DNA from: Cupriavidus taiwanensis
GTDB taxonomy: Bacteria; Pseudomonadota; Gammaproteobacteria; Burkholderiales; Burkholderiaceae
Direction of reading: 5' to 3'
Length of the DNA: 64,000 nt
NCBI RefSeq assembly: GCF_900250115.1
Contig: NZ_LT984804.1
Span: forward strand, 1,069,301-1,133,300
The notes beneath the pieces are model-generated. The model searched no databases. It worked only from the letters and a program-made list of their open reading frames with translations, and was not told the DNA's origin. The stretch's first letter is position 1; each line of letters opens with the position of its first letter. Positions 15,498-24,327 of the stretch are shown here, one piece after another. The translations under genes were made by a program, and so were the position numbers.

Positions 15498-18400
15498 GCG
15501 CGCCGCCTTCGTTGCCACCCTCGCTGCCTTCGTCCTTGCCGGGTTTGCTGCCGGCGCTGCCGGATTACGTGGAGCTGCACTGCATCTCCAACTTCACCTT
15601 CCTGAGCGGCGCCTCGCACCCCGGCGAGCTGATCGAGCGCGCCTTCGGCCTGGGCTACAGCGGGCTGGCGCTGACCGATGAATGCTCGGTGGCCGGCACC
15701 GCGCGCGCGCACGATGCCATCGAGACCCTGCGCAAGCGCCTGCACGACGCGGTGGCGCGCAGCGCGGCACGGGGCGCTGAGGGCGTCGATGATGGTGTCG
15801 ATGACGGCGTCGATGAACCGCTGCTCGACGACGGCGATGCCTTCGGCAGCGGCGATGACGATCCCGGCTTCCACTCCAGCCGCCACCAGCGCCTGCAGGC
15901 GCTGGCGCGCGCCGCCGACGCGTTCTCGCTGCTGATCGGCAGCCGCTTCAGCCTGACCGGCGCCGATGGCGCGGAGCAGGCGCCGCTGCGGCTGGTGCTG
16001 ATCGCGCAGCACCGCGAGGGCTTCGGCAACCTGAGCGAGCTGATCACGCTGGGGCGCCGGCGCGCGCAGAAGGGCAGCTACCGGCTGCACCCCGAAGACC
16101 TCGCCGCGCCCGCCGGCGACACCGCCCACCTGCGCGGCATGCCCGGCTGCGTGGCACTGCTGCTGCCCGACTATTGCGCCGAGCCGGAACGGCTGCTGGA
16201 GCAGGCCGAGTGGTGCCGCGCGGTGTTCGGCGAACGTGCCTGGATCGCGCTGGAACAGCTGCAGGGCCATGCCGATGCCTTGCACCGCGCGCGCCTGGAA
16301 GCGGTCTCGGCCCGGACCGGCGTGCCGCTGGCCGCGGCCGGCGCGGTCACCATGCACGTGCGCTCGCGCAAGCCGCTGTCCGACGTGCTGACCGCGATCC
16401 GGCTGGGCCAGCCGCTGGCCGAATGCGGCATGGCGCTGGCGCCCAACGCCGAGCAGCACCTGCGCATGCGCCAGGTGCTGTCGCGCCTGTATCCGCGCGA
16501 GGCGCTGGCGCAGACGCTGAAGATTGCCGGGAGCTGCGATTTCTCGCTGGGCACGCTGCGCTACGAGTATCCCGAGGAACTGGTGCCGCCCGGCGAGACC
16601 CCGATCTCCTACCTGCGCAAGGAGGTGGAGCGAGGCAAGCGCGAGCGCTTTCCCAACGGCCTCCGGCCGGAGTGGGAAGCGCAGCTGAAAGAAGAGCTGG
16701 AACTGATCGAGGAAAAGCACTACGAGCCGTTCTTCCTCACGGTGCACGACATCGTGCGCTTTGCGCGCTCGCGCGGCATCCTGTGCCAGGGGCGCGGCTC
16801 GGCCGCCAATTCGCTGGTGTGCTTCTGCCTGTATGTGACCGAGGTCAGCCCCGAGCAGGCCAACCTGCTGTTCGGCCGCTTCCTGTCGCGCGAGCGCGAC
16901 GAGCCGCCCGATATCGACGTGGATTTCGAGCACCAGCGGCGCGAAGAGGTGATCCAGTACATCTACGACAAATACGGCCGCCATCGCGCCGCGCTGGCGG
17001 CGTCGCTGATCACCTACCGTTCGCGCAGCGCCCTGCGCGACGTGGGGCGCGCGCTGGGTATCGACGCCAGCGTGGTCGAGCAGGTGGTCAAGGGCCAGGC
17101 ATGGTGGGACGGTGGCCCGGGCTTTGTCGACAAGATCGCCCGCTACGGGCTCGATCCCGAGTCCCCGGCGGTGCAGCAGTGGGCCAGCCTGACCGCGCAG
17201 CTGCGCGGCTTTCCGCGCCACCTGTCGCAGCACGTGGGCGGCTTCGTGATCGCGCGGCACAAGCTGTCGCGGCTGGTGCCGATCGAGAACGCGGCCATGG
17301 CCGACCGCAGCGTGATCCAGTGGGACAAGGACGACCTGGAGTCGCTGGGCCTGCTCAAGGTCGACGTGCTGGCGCTGGGCATGCTGTCGGCGATCCGGCG
17401 CGCGCTGGAGATGATTCCCAACCCCAGCCCCGATCCGGCGCGCGCGGGACTGCCGGCGCGCATGGAAGACATCCCGAAGGAAGACAAGCCGACCTACGAC
17501 ATGATCTGCAAGGCCGACACCATCGGCGTGTTCCAGATCGAGTCGCGCGCGCAGCAATCGATGCTGCCGCGGCTGCAGCCGCGCGCGTACTACGACCTGG
17601 TGGTGGAAGTGGCGATCGTGCGGCCCGGCCCGATCCAGGGCGGCATGGTCCATCCGTACCTGAAGCGGCGCGAGGCCTTCCGCCGCACGGGCAAGCCGCC
17701 GGTCTACTTCAACCCGGTGATCGAGAAAGTGCTGGGCCGCACGCTGGGCGTGCCGATCTTCCAGGAGCAGGTGATGCAGCTGGCCATCGACGCGGCGGGT
17801 TTCTCGCCGGGGCAGGCGGACCAGCTGCGCCGCTCGATGGCGGCATGGCGGCGGCGCGGCGACCTGCGCAAGCACCAGGAGGCGCTGGTGCGCGCGCTGA
17901 CCGGCAAGGGCTACCCGGAATCCTTCGCGCTGGCGATCTGCAAGCAGATCGAGGGATTTGGCGAGTACGGCTTCCCCGAAAGCCATGCGGCCAGCTTCGC
18001 CAAGCTGGTGTACGTGAGTTCGTGGCTCAAGTGCCATCATCCGGCGGCCTTCCTGTGCGCGCTGCTGAACAGCCAGCCGATGGGCTTCTATTCGCCCTCG
18101 CAGCTGGTCCAGGATGCGCGCCGGCATGATGTGGAGGTGCTGCCGGTGGATGTCACCATCAGCCGCTGGGACAGCACGCTGGAGCCGGCGCCGCTGTCCG
18201 AAGTCGCCAACGCGGCCGGTACCCGCCAGGATCGGCCGCCGCATCCGCGCGTGCGCCTGGGGCTGGGCCGGGTCAAGGGCATGCGCGAGGCCGCGGCGCT
18301 GCGCATCGAGGACGCGCGCGCGCAGCGTGCCTTCGACAGCGTCGAGGACCTGGCCCTGCGCGCCGGCCTGGACCGCCACGACATCGACGTGCTGGCCGCC

Positions 18401-18958
18401 GCCGACGCGCTGGCGCCGCTCGCCGGCAACCGCCGCCAGGCCCGCTGGCAGGCCCGCGCCGCGGCCGCGCATGCCGCGCACCGTGACCTGCTGTATGAAG
18501 CGCCGCCAGCCGAAGCCGCGCTGGCACTGCCCGCCCCGCGCCTGGGCGAAGACGTCAGCGCGGACTATGCCAGCCTGGGTTTGTCGCTCAAGTCGCACCC
18601 GCTGGCGCTGCTGCGGCACAGGCTGGCGGCGATGCGCTTTGTCACCGCCAGCCAGCTCGAACGCTGCGCCAACGGCCGCCGCGTGCGCGCCTGCGGCATC
18701 GTCACCGTGCGCCAGCGCCCGTCCACCGCCAGCGGCACCATCTTCGCCACCATCGAGGACGAGACCGGCAGCATCAACCTGATCCTGTGGCCCGACCTGG
18801 TCGAGCGCCAGCGCAAGGAGGTGCTGGGGGCCATGCTGCTGGGCGTGGTCGGCACCTGGCAACGCCAGGGCGACGTGCGCCACCTGGTGGCCAAGGAACT
18901 GGTGGACCTGAGCCCGATGCTGGGACGGTTGATGGTGGGAAGCCGGGATTTTCATTGA
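15494..18958 (+). CDS. dnaE2: DnaE2 (ImuC) error-prone DNA polymerase III alpha subunit
   Basis: 1154 residues. The catalytic polymerase of the damage-inducible mutasome. Domains in order: PHP (from ELHCISNFTFLSGASHP, about 27-43), C-family polymerase core with catalytic PPDIDVDFE (D473, D475), thumb/fingers, helix-hairpin-helix (about 900-960) and OB fold near the C terminus. The proline-rich first 20 residues look disordered. Between the PHP strand TDECSVAGTARAH and LLIGSRF there is a long insertion with a very acidic stretch (96-124, repeats of VDDG), where most relatives have only a short helix. Cotranscribed with imuA and imuB under LexA. It shows no sign of truncation. Confidence 0.93.
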   Translation: MSAPPSLPPSLPSSLPGLLPALPDYVELHCISNFTFLSGASHPGELIERAFGLGYSGLALTDECSVAGTARAHDAIETLRKRLHDAVARSAARGAEGVDDGVDDGVDEPLLDDGDAFGSGDDDPGFHSSRHQRLQALARAADAFSLLIGSRFSLTGADGAEQAPLRLVLIAQHREGFGNLSELITLGRRRAQKGSYRLHPEDLAAPAGDTAHLRGMPGCVALLLPDYCAEPERLLEQAEWCRAVFGERAWIALEQLQGHADALHRARLEAVSARTGVPLAAAGAVTMHVRSRKPLSDVLTAIRLGQPLAECGMALAPNAEQHLRMRQVLSRLYPREALAQTLKIAGSCDFSLGTLRYEYPEELVPPGETPISYLRKEVERGKRERFPNGLRPEWEAQLKEELELIEEKHYEPFFLTVHDIVRFARSRGILCQGRGSAANSLVCFCLYVTEVSPEQANLLFGRFLSRERDEPPDIDVDFEHQRREEVIQYIYDKYGRHRAALAASLITYRSRSALRDVGRALGIDASVVEQVVKGQAWWDGGPGFVDKIARYGLDPESPAVQQWASLTAQLRGFPRHLSQHVGGFVIARHKLSRLVPIENAAMADRSVIQWDKDDLESLGLLKVDVLALGMLSAIRRALEMIPNPSPDPARAGLPARMEDIPKEDKPTYDMICKADTIGVFQIESRAQQSMLPRLQPRAYYDLVVEVAIVRPGPIQGGMVHPYLKRREAFRRTGKPPVYFNPVIEKVLGRTLGVPIFQEQVMQLAIDAAGFSPGQADQLRRSMAAWRRRGDLRKHQEALVRALTGKGYPESFALAICKQIEGFGEYGFPESHAASFAKLVYVSSWLKCHHPAAFLCALLNSQPMGFYSPSQLVQDARRHDVEVLPVDVTISRWDSTLEPAPLSEVANAAGTRQDRPPHPRVRLGLGRVKGMREAAALRIEDARAQRAFDSVEDLALRAGLDRHDIDVLAAADALAPLAGNRRQARWQARAAAAHAAHRDLLYEAPPAEAALALPAPRLGEDVSADYASLGLSLKSHPLALLRHRLAAMRFVTASQLERCANGRRVRACGIVTVRQRPSTASGTIFATIEDETGSINLILWPDLVERQRKEVLGAMLLGVVGTWQRQGDVRHLVAKELVDLSPMLGRLMVGSRDFH

Positions 18959-19207
18959 GGCGCCGCCCCGCGGGCTTTGTCCACGCGGAACCGCTGCCCT
19001 TGTTGTTCACGCAACTGTCATGCAGCGCGGGTAAGGTAGCGTCCATCCACCACCGGATACACAGGGCGCTGCGCCCGGTCCGCGCTGCCTACACCGGCGC
19101 CGCGGCCGCGTGCGCCCGCCAGCCTCACCGGGCTGCCCGAAGTTACTTCCCTGCCGGGCGGGGCAAGCCGGTCCCGCATTCCTGAACCACCTCGATACAC
19201 CACCGAC

Positions 19208-20161
19208 ATGAAATCCCGCCTGATCGCCGCGGCCTTGCTGGCCGCCACGGCGAGTCCTGCCTTCGCCCTGAACATCCTGCTGACCAACGACGACGGCCTC
19301 ACCAGCAACCTGAAGGCGCTGTACGACGCGCTCAAGGGCGCCGGCCACAACGTCATCGTCAGCGTACCCTGCACCGGCCAGAGCGGCCGCGGCGCCGGCA
19401 TCGTGATGTACAGCACCACGGTCATCGTGCCGGACAACGACAAGACCCAGGTCGAGGCCGAAGGCGGTTGCCACAACGGCGCGGCCAGGACCGGCGAGCC
19501 GGCGGTCGGGCCCTTCACCAGGGCGGGCTACACCAATGGCGACTACCACTACGCCCACGGCACGCCGGTGATGGCGACCATGTACGGCCTGGACGTGCTG
19601 GCGCCGGCACGCTGGGGCAAGGCCCCCGACCTGGTGCTGTCCGGTCCCAACGAAGGCCAGAACGTCGGCCGCATCGTCAACAGTTCGGGCACCGTCAGCA
19701 ATGCGCAGTTCGGCGCCTCGCGCGGCATTCCGTCGATCGCGCTGAGCGCGGGCACGGACTCGGTCGACAATGCCGGCCTGGCGAACCCGGTGTCCGGCGT
19801 GGTGGCGCAGCTGACCATCAAGCTGCTCGGCACGCTGCAGGCCAAGGCCAACGGCGGCCCGCTGCTGCCGGCGGGGCTGGCGCTGAACGTCAACTTCCCG
19901 AACGCGCCGACGGCGGCCACGCCGTTCGCATTCTCGCGGCACGGCAGCTTCGACGCCTATGCGCTGAAGTTCAGCGGCACCGCGCCGTACGGGCTCGGCA
20001 TTGGCGCCGGCAGCGGCACGCCGACCGCCGCGCAGGCCGAGGACGAGTCTGTCGTGTACAAGACCAGGACCGCCGTGACTGCCATGCAGATCGGCTTCGA
20101 CCAGCGTCCCGCCGGCCAGCAATGGCTGCGCCTGCGCCTGGGTGAACTGTTCGGCCAGTGA
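19208..20161 (+). CDS. exported SurE-like 5'/3'-nucleotidase
   Basis: 317 residues. SurE proteins are metal-dependent survival phosphatases acting on nucleoside monophosphates, normally cytoplasmic and about 250 residues. Here the first 20 residues form a Sec signal peptide (MKSRLIAAALLAATASPAFA), directly followed by the SurE core NILLTNDDG (D28, D29 metal ligands). Further motifs are HGTPVMATMYGLD and LVLSGPNEGQNVG, matching the GTPADCV and SGxNxGxN regions. The protein should act in the periplasm, perhaps scavenging phosphate from nucleotides. A lipoprotein gene starts 12 bases downstream. Metal ligands are present, so activity is plausible. Confidence 0.8.
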   Translation: MKSRLIAAALLAATASPAFALNILLTNDDGLTSNLKALYDALKGAGHNVIVSVPCTGQSGRGAGIVMYSTTVIVPDNDKTQVEAEGGCHNGAARTGEPAVGPFTRAGYTNGDYHYAHGTPVMATMYGLDVLAPARWGKAPDLVLSGPNEGQNVGRIVNSSGTVSNAQFGASRGIPSIALSAGTDSVDNAGLANPVSGVVAQLTIKLLGTLQAKANGGPLLPAGLALNVNFPNAPTAATPFAFSRHGSFDAYALKFSGTAPYGLGIGAGSGTPTAAQAEDESVVYKTRTAVTAMQIGFDQRPAGQQWLRLRLGELFGQ

Positions 20162-20172
20162 GGCAGGTCCCG

Positions 20173-20826
20173 ATGAAACGCCTGATTTCCCTGTTTCCCC
20201 TGGCAGCCGTGCTGGGGCTGGCCGCCTGCGGCGGCAACGACGCGCCCGACAACGGCGCAGCGCCCGCCAGCGCGACCTTGTCGGTCACCGACCTGGAGCC
20301 CGGCGCCTACGTCGTCAGCGTGGGCGATGCCGACAACCCGACCGTCGGCAAGTACTACGCCGGCACCGACGGCAGCCGCTACCTGGCTCTGGCCGATGCC
20401 GAAGACAAGGCCACCAACATCTACCGCCGCGCCCAGGGCGGCAGCTGGGTCGCCGCACCGGGCGCGGACGCGTCCGCCAGCGTCAAGCTGCTGAGCCAGG
20501 CCGCGCTGCCCGTCGCGAGCATCGATCCCGCCAGCGTGGCCGGCACTTACACCACGGTGCTGCCCGCCGGCGCCAGCGCCAGCTTCACCATCACGGCAGA
20601 GGGCAAGATCGCGCCCGGCGCTTCGGCATGCCAGTTGTCCGGAACGCTGGCCGCGCAGGCCATGCCGAATACGCTCGGCCTGAAGCTGTCCACGTCGGCC
20701 TGCGGCACGCTGCCCGCCAGCGCCACCGGGGTGCTCGCCATCGATGCCGACTACCAGCCGGCCGCATTCCGCCTGATCGCGGACGACGGTGGCCGCGTGG
20801 TGGACCTGTGGGCGTATCGCGACTGA
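20173..20826 (+). CDS. lipoprotein of unknown function
   Basis: 217 residues. A lipobox LAAC (C19) after a hydrophobic stretch marks it for lipid attachment and the cell envelope. The remainder is rich in A, S, T and G with no domain I recognise; regularly spaced segments (ASLSVTDLEPGAYVVS, SFTITAEGKIAPGASAC) suggest a beta-sandwich. One cysteine pair (C159 region and C183 region) could form a disulfide. It starts 12 bases after the SurE-like gene and is probably cotranscribed, so a link with periplasmic nucleotide hydrolysis is possible but unproven. Confidence 0.7.
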   Translation: MKRLISLFPLAAVLGLAACGGNDAPDNGAAPASATLSVTDLEPGAYVVSVGDADNPTVGKYYAGTDGSRYLALADAEDKATNIYRRAQGGSWVAAPGADASASVKLLSQAALPVASIDPASVAGTYTTVLPAGASASFTITAEGKIAPGASACQLSGTLAAQAMPNTLGLKLSTSACGTLPASATGVLAIDADYQPAAFRLIADDGGRVVDLWAYRD

Positions 20827-20909
20827 ACTGCCGCGACTGGTGTTGCGCTGGCGTCTTTGCCATCGGCGCCGGGGTTGAGCCTGCCAGGCAGGCATGTCAC
20901 GATACGCCG

Positions 20910-21350
20910 ATGCCCGCCGCGACCCCCGACACCGTACTGCGTGACCTGGCCCGCCTGCGCCGGGTCCGTGACCGCATTGACCGCGACTACGCCCAACCCC
21001 TGGACGTCGAGGCGCTCGCACGCGGCGTCCATATGTCGGCGGGTCATCTCAGCCGGCAGTTCCGGCTGGCCTATGGCGAGTCGGTCTATGCCTACCTGAT
21101 GACCCGGCGCATCGAGCGCGCGATGGCGCTGCTGCGCCGGGGCGACCTGAGTGTGACCGAGGTCTGCTTCGAGGTCGGGTGCGCGTCGCTGGGTTCATTC
21201 AGTTCCCGCTTCACCGAGCTGGTGGGCGTCTCGCCCAGCAGCTACCGGCGCGATTGCGCGCGCCAGGCCGAGGGTATCCCGTCCTGCATCGCCCGGCAGG
21301 TAACGCGACCGATCAGGAATCGAGAAGCGCCGGAGCGGTTGCCTGACTAG
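20910..21350 (+). CDS. short AraC-family regulator
   Basis: 146 residues, essentially a DNA-binding domain only: two helix-turn-helix units (LDVEALARGVHMSAGHLSRQF at about 28-48 and LSVTEVCFEVGCASLGSFSS at about 76-95) without a separate effector domain. It precedes a VOC-family gene by 75 bases on the same strand, a pairing often seen for small stand-alone AraC proteins and glyoxalase-like proteins. ATG 20910 gives the shortest full domain; longer starts in the open frame would run through the lipoprotein gene. Confidence 0.78.
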   Translation: MPAATPDTVLRDLARLRRVRDRIDRDYAQPLDVEALARGVHMSAGHLSRQFRLAYGESVYAYLMTRRIERAMALLRRGDLSVTEVCFEVGCASLGSFSSRFTELVGVSPSSYRRDCARQAEGIPSCIARQVTRPIRNREAPERLPD

Positions 21351-21425
21351 ACTGCCTGCCGTGGCTGCCGCATCCGCGCCGCGGCGGCCGCGGCCACCGC
21401 TTCCTCACCCTCACGGAGACAGATC

Positions 21426-21836
21426 ATGGACCTCACCATTCACTCGACCTTCCTGCCTCATTCCGATCCGGAGGCCTCGCTGGCGTTCTACCGGGACGCC
21501 CTGGACTTCGGCATCCGCAAGGACGTCGCCTTCGGCGGCCACCGCTGGATCACCGTTGGCCCGAAGGACAAGCCCGACACTTCCATCGTCCTGTACCCGC
21601 CGGACGCGACCCCGGGCGTCACCGACGAGGAGAAGCGCACCATCGCCGAGATGATGGCCAAGGGGACCTTCGCCATGCTGCTGCTCGGCGCCAAAGACCT
21701 GGACACCGTCTTCCAGCGCCTGCAGGACCGCGACGCCGAGATCGTCCAGGAGCCGACCGACCAGCCGTACGGCGTGCGCGACTTCGCGGTGCGCGATCCG
21801 GCCGGCAACATGATACGGATCCAGCAGCTCGGATAA
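21426..21836 (+). CDS. VOC-family (glyoxalase/bleomycin resistance-like) protein
   Basis: 136 residues, one vicinal-oxygen-chelate module pair: STFLPHSDPEASLAFYRDALDF at the N terminus and DFAVRDPAGNMIRIQQL at the C terminus, the classic paired beta-alpha-beta signatures. Such proteins act as lyases, dioxygenases or drug-binding proteins; the substrate cannot be predicted. It follows the short AraC gene and probably belongs to its regulon. ATG 21426 has GGAG in the preceding bases (ACGGAGACAGATC). Confidence 0.8.
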   Translation: MDLTIHSTFLPHSDPEASLAFYRDALDFGIRKDVAFGGHRWITVGPKDKPDTSIVLYPPDATPGVTDEEKRTIAEMMAKGTFAMLLLGAKDLDTVFQRLQDRDAEIVQEPTDQPYGVRDFAVRDPAGNMIRIQQLG

Positions 21837-21840
21837 GCCG

Positions 21841-21865
21841 GGGCGCCGGCCGTACGCCGGCGCCC
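21841..21865. terminator. stem-loop between convergent genes
   Basis: GGGCGCCGGC (21841-21850) pairs perfectly with GCCGGCGCCC (21856-21865) over a 5-base loop. It starts 4 bases after the VOC stop and lies before the end of the convergent Bug gene, so it could serve both directions. No T-run is present. Confidence 0.5.
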
Positions 21866-21899
21866 GGGCTTGTGCCGCAGGCCATTGGCCGCGATCGGG

Positions 21900-22891
21900 C
21901 TATTCGATGGTGACCTTGCCCTCCCTGACCAGGACGGCGAACCTGGTGGTCTCGTCATGGATGCGCCGGGCAAACGCTTCGGGCGTGCTCGACATGGGTT
22001 CCGCACCCGCCGCCAGCATGCGCTGCCGGAAATCGGGTGAATTCACGATCCTGACGATCTCGGCATTCAGCCTCGTGACCACCGGCCTTGGCGTAGCGGC
22101 GGGGCGAGCACACCGAACCACGTGCCGATATCGAAGCCCTTGAGTCCGGACTCCTCCATCGTCGGTACCTCGGGCAACGCGGTGGAGCGTTTCGCCGTGG
22201 TCACCGCCAGCGCCTTGAGCTTGCCGCCCTTGATGTGAGGCAGCACCGTGGTCAGTGTGTCGAAGGACATCGATACCTGGCCCCCAAGCAGGTCGGTGGT
22301 CAGGGGACCGCTGCCCTTGTACGGAACATGGAGCAATGTCACCCCGGCGCTCGCCTGGAACTGGGTGCCGATCAGGTGTTGGGCGGTGCCGTTGCCGTTC
22401 GAGCCGTACGACAGTTCCGGTGAAGCCTTCTTGGCCAGCGCGACCAGTTCCGCCACGTTCTGCGCCGGCGTCCTGGCACTGTTGACGACCAGCACATTGG
22501 GCACCATCGCCAGCGTGGAGACCGGCGCAAGGTCTTTCTGGAAACTGTAGGGCAGCTTCTTGTAGACAGAGGTGGCGATGGTATGGTGTACCGCGCCGAT
22601 CAGCAGCGTATAGCCATCGGGCCTGGCCTTCGCGACGTAATCGGCGCCGACGGTGGCGCCTGCGCCGGGCCGGTTCTCGACAATGACCGGCTGGCCCAGC
22701 GCCCTGGACAACTGGTCGCCGAGCGCACGCGCCAGGATGTCGGTGGTGCCGCCAGACGGGAACGGCACTACCAGGCTGATAGGTTTGGCCGGCCAGTCCT
22801 GTGCCATCGCGGCGGCAGCGCCGCCAAGGCAGATGGCGAAGATCGAGAGGCCGCAGAGGCGGCGGATCGTCCGGGTGGTGAAAGTGGGCAT
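21900..22891 (-). pseudogene. Bug-type tricarboxylate-transporter substrate-binding protein, frameshifted
   Basis: Bug (TctC-like) receptors bind carboxylates in the periplasm for tripartite tricarboxylate transporters. The 5' part (22891 down to about 22100) reads normally: signal peptide ending AAAMAQ, then DWPAKPISLVVPFPSGGTTD and conserved motifs to FDIGTWFGVLAP. It then runs into PLRQGRWSRG and a stop. The missing C terminus (AATPRPVVTRLNAEIVRI... to VTIE, stop TAG 21900-21902) continues in another frame. One base appears lost in the C/G run at about 22100. A corrected gene would encode about 330 residues, the normal length. It may be a true pseudogene or a sequencing error. It sits before a tartrate-dehydrogenase gene, so tartrate or a related acid would be the likely ligand. 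Confidence 0.85.
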
Positions 22892-23096
22892 GGGGGTCTC
22901 CTGTGGTTGTCGTGGCGGTCATGCGTGAGGGTGCGTGATGCCGGGAATCGGCACCGCATGGCGCTCGCGCGCCACGCGCAGGGCGGAATAGCCCGCGCTG
23001 GTGCCGGCCACCGTGCCCGGGCACCTTCAGCAGTCCCGCCACGTGGCGCGCAGGTGCGGCAGGGAAGGCAGGGAGAAAGCCCGCCGGGCGGGCGCC

Positions 23097-24185
23097 TCAG
23101 GCGGCCTTGGACTGGCTGCTGGCCGCAAGCAAGTCGCAGACGGCCCTGGTCACGTCGACCGTCCCGGCCTTGCCGCCCAGGTCGCCGGTATGTAGCGCCG
23201 GATTGGCGGTCACGGCTTCGATTGCCGCCATCACGCGTTGCGCGGCCGCGTGCTCGCCCAGGTGTTCGAGCAGCATGACCACCGACCAGAACGTGCCGAC
23301 GGGGTTGGCCAGGCCCTTGCCCATGATGTCGAAGGCGGAGCCGTGGATCGGCTCGAACATCGACGGATAGCGGCGCTCCGGGTCGATGTTGCCGGTGGGT
23401 GCAATGCCGAGGCTGCCGGCCAGCGCGGCGGCCAGATCGCTCAGGATGTCGGCGTGCAGGTTGGTGGCGACGATGGTGTCGAGCGTGGCGGGGCGGTTCA
23501 CCATGCGCGCGGTGGCCGCATCGACGAGTTCCTTGTCCCAGGTGACATCGGGAAAGTCCCTTGCCACCTGCACCGCGACTTCATCCCACATGACCATGGC
23601 ATGGCGCTGCGCGTTGGACTTGGTGATCACCGTCAGCAGCTTGCGCGGACGCGACTGGGCCAGCCTGAAGGCGAAGCGCAGGATGCGCTCCACGCCGACC
23701 CGCGTCATCATCGAGACATCGGTGGCGGCCTCGATCGGATGGCCCTGGTGCACGCGGCCGCCGACGCCGGAGTATTCGCCTTCCGAGTTCTCCCGCACGA
23801 TCACCCAGTTCAGGTCTTCCGGCGCGCAGCGCTTGAGCGGGCCATCGATGCCGGGCAGGATGCGGGTCGGGCGCACGTTGGCGTACTGGTCGAAGCCCTG
23901 GCAGATCTTCAGGCGCAGGCCCCAGAGCGTGATGTGGTCGGGGATCCGGTTGTCGCCGGCGGAGCCGAACAGGATGGCGTCCTTGTCACGCAGCGCATCG
24001 AGACCGTCCGCCGGCATCATCACGCCATGCTGGCGGTAGTAGTCGCCGCCCCAGTCGAAGTTTTCGAACTCGAAGCGAAAGCCGGCGCCATGGGCGGCCA
24101 GCGCTTCCATCACCTCGCGGCCGGCGGGTACCACTTCCTTGCCAATGCCATCACCGGGAATGGTTGCAATCCTGTACGTCTTCAT
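23097..24185 (-). CDS. ttuC: tartrate dehydrogenase/decarboxylase-type beta-decarboxylating dehydrogenase
   Basis: 362 residues of the isocitrate/isopropylmalate dehydrogenase family. Visible are the N-terminal ATIPGDGIGKEVV (7-19), the arginine-bearing substrate region ANVRPTRIL, the aspartates of the metal site in NLHADILSDLAAALAGSLG, and the nucleotide-binding FEPIHGSAFDIMGKGLANP. The hydrophobic/polar replacements in the substrate loop (YANVRPTRILPG) match tartrate dehydrogenases, which oxidise tartrate to oxaloglycolate or decarboxylate it, rather than LeuB. ATG at 24185. It is divergent from a LysR gene and upstream of the broken Bug receptor, forming a compact tartrate-type locus. D-malate is an alternative substrate. 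Confidence 0.82.
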   Translation of the reverse strand: MKTYRIATIPGDGIGKEVVPAGREVMEALAAHGAGFRFEFENFDWGGDYYRQHGVMMPADGLDALRDKDAILFGSAGDNRIPDHITLWGLRLKICQGFDQYANVRPTRILPGIDGPLKRCAPEDLNWVIVRENSEGEYSGVGGRVHQGHPIEAATDVSMMTRVGVERILRFAFRLAQSRPRKLLTVITKSNAQRHAMVMWDEVAVQVARDFPDVTWDKELVDAATARMVNRPATLDTIVATNLHADILSDLAAALAGSLGIAPTGNIDPERRYPSMFEPIHGSAFDIMGKGLANPVGTFWSVVMLLEHLGEHAAAQRVMAAIEAVTANPALHTGDLGGKAGTVDVTRAVCDLLAASSQSKAA

Positions 24186-24288
24186 CGTTCGTCTCCTCTC
24201 GGGTCTGGAAATTCCGTTGGGTGCGCGGCATCGCTGCCGAGCGCGTTGGACGGATTCTGGTGGGTGGACGAGGTGTTGGATCGGGGCT

Positions 24289-24311
24289 AAAGTTAAACCA
24301 TTCTTAACTTT
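24289..24311. promoter_or_regulatory. inverted repeat in the ttuC-lysR intergenic region
   Basis: AAAGTTAA and TTAACTTT arms separated by 7 bases, ending 16 bases before the LysR start. An AT-rich dyad with the T-N11-A geometry lies between divergent ttuC and lysR, so it is the best candidate for the LysR binding site, probably for autorepression. Confidence 0.55.
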
Positions 24312-24327
24312 TGGTTGAAGGTGAGCC

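Noticed and set aside
15377..18955. Very long open frame antisense to dnaE2 (and another antisense to the molybdenum subunit at 7564-9651)
   Set aside because: Composition is rich in H, R, Q and A, with no domain or ribosome site. It mirrors the codon bias of the real gene in high-GC DNA.
22920..23090. Possible gene remnant upstream of the broken Bug receptor (frame with GTVAGTSAGYSALRVARERHAVPIPG)
   Set aside because: Too short and no family recognised; cannot be separated from chance coding-like composition.
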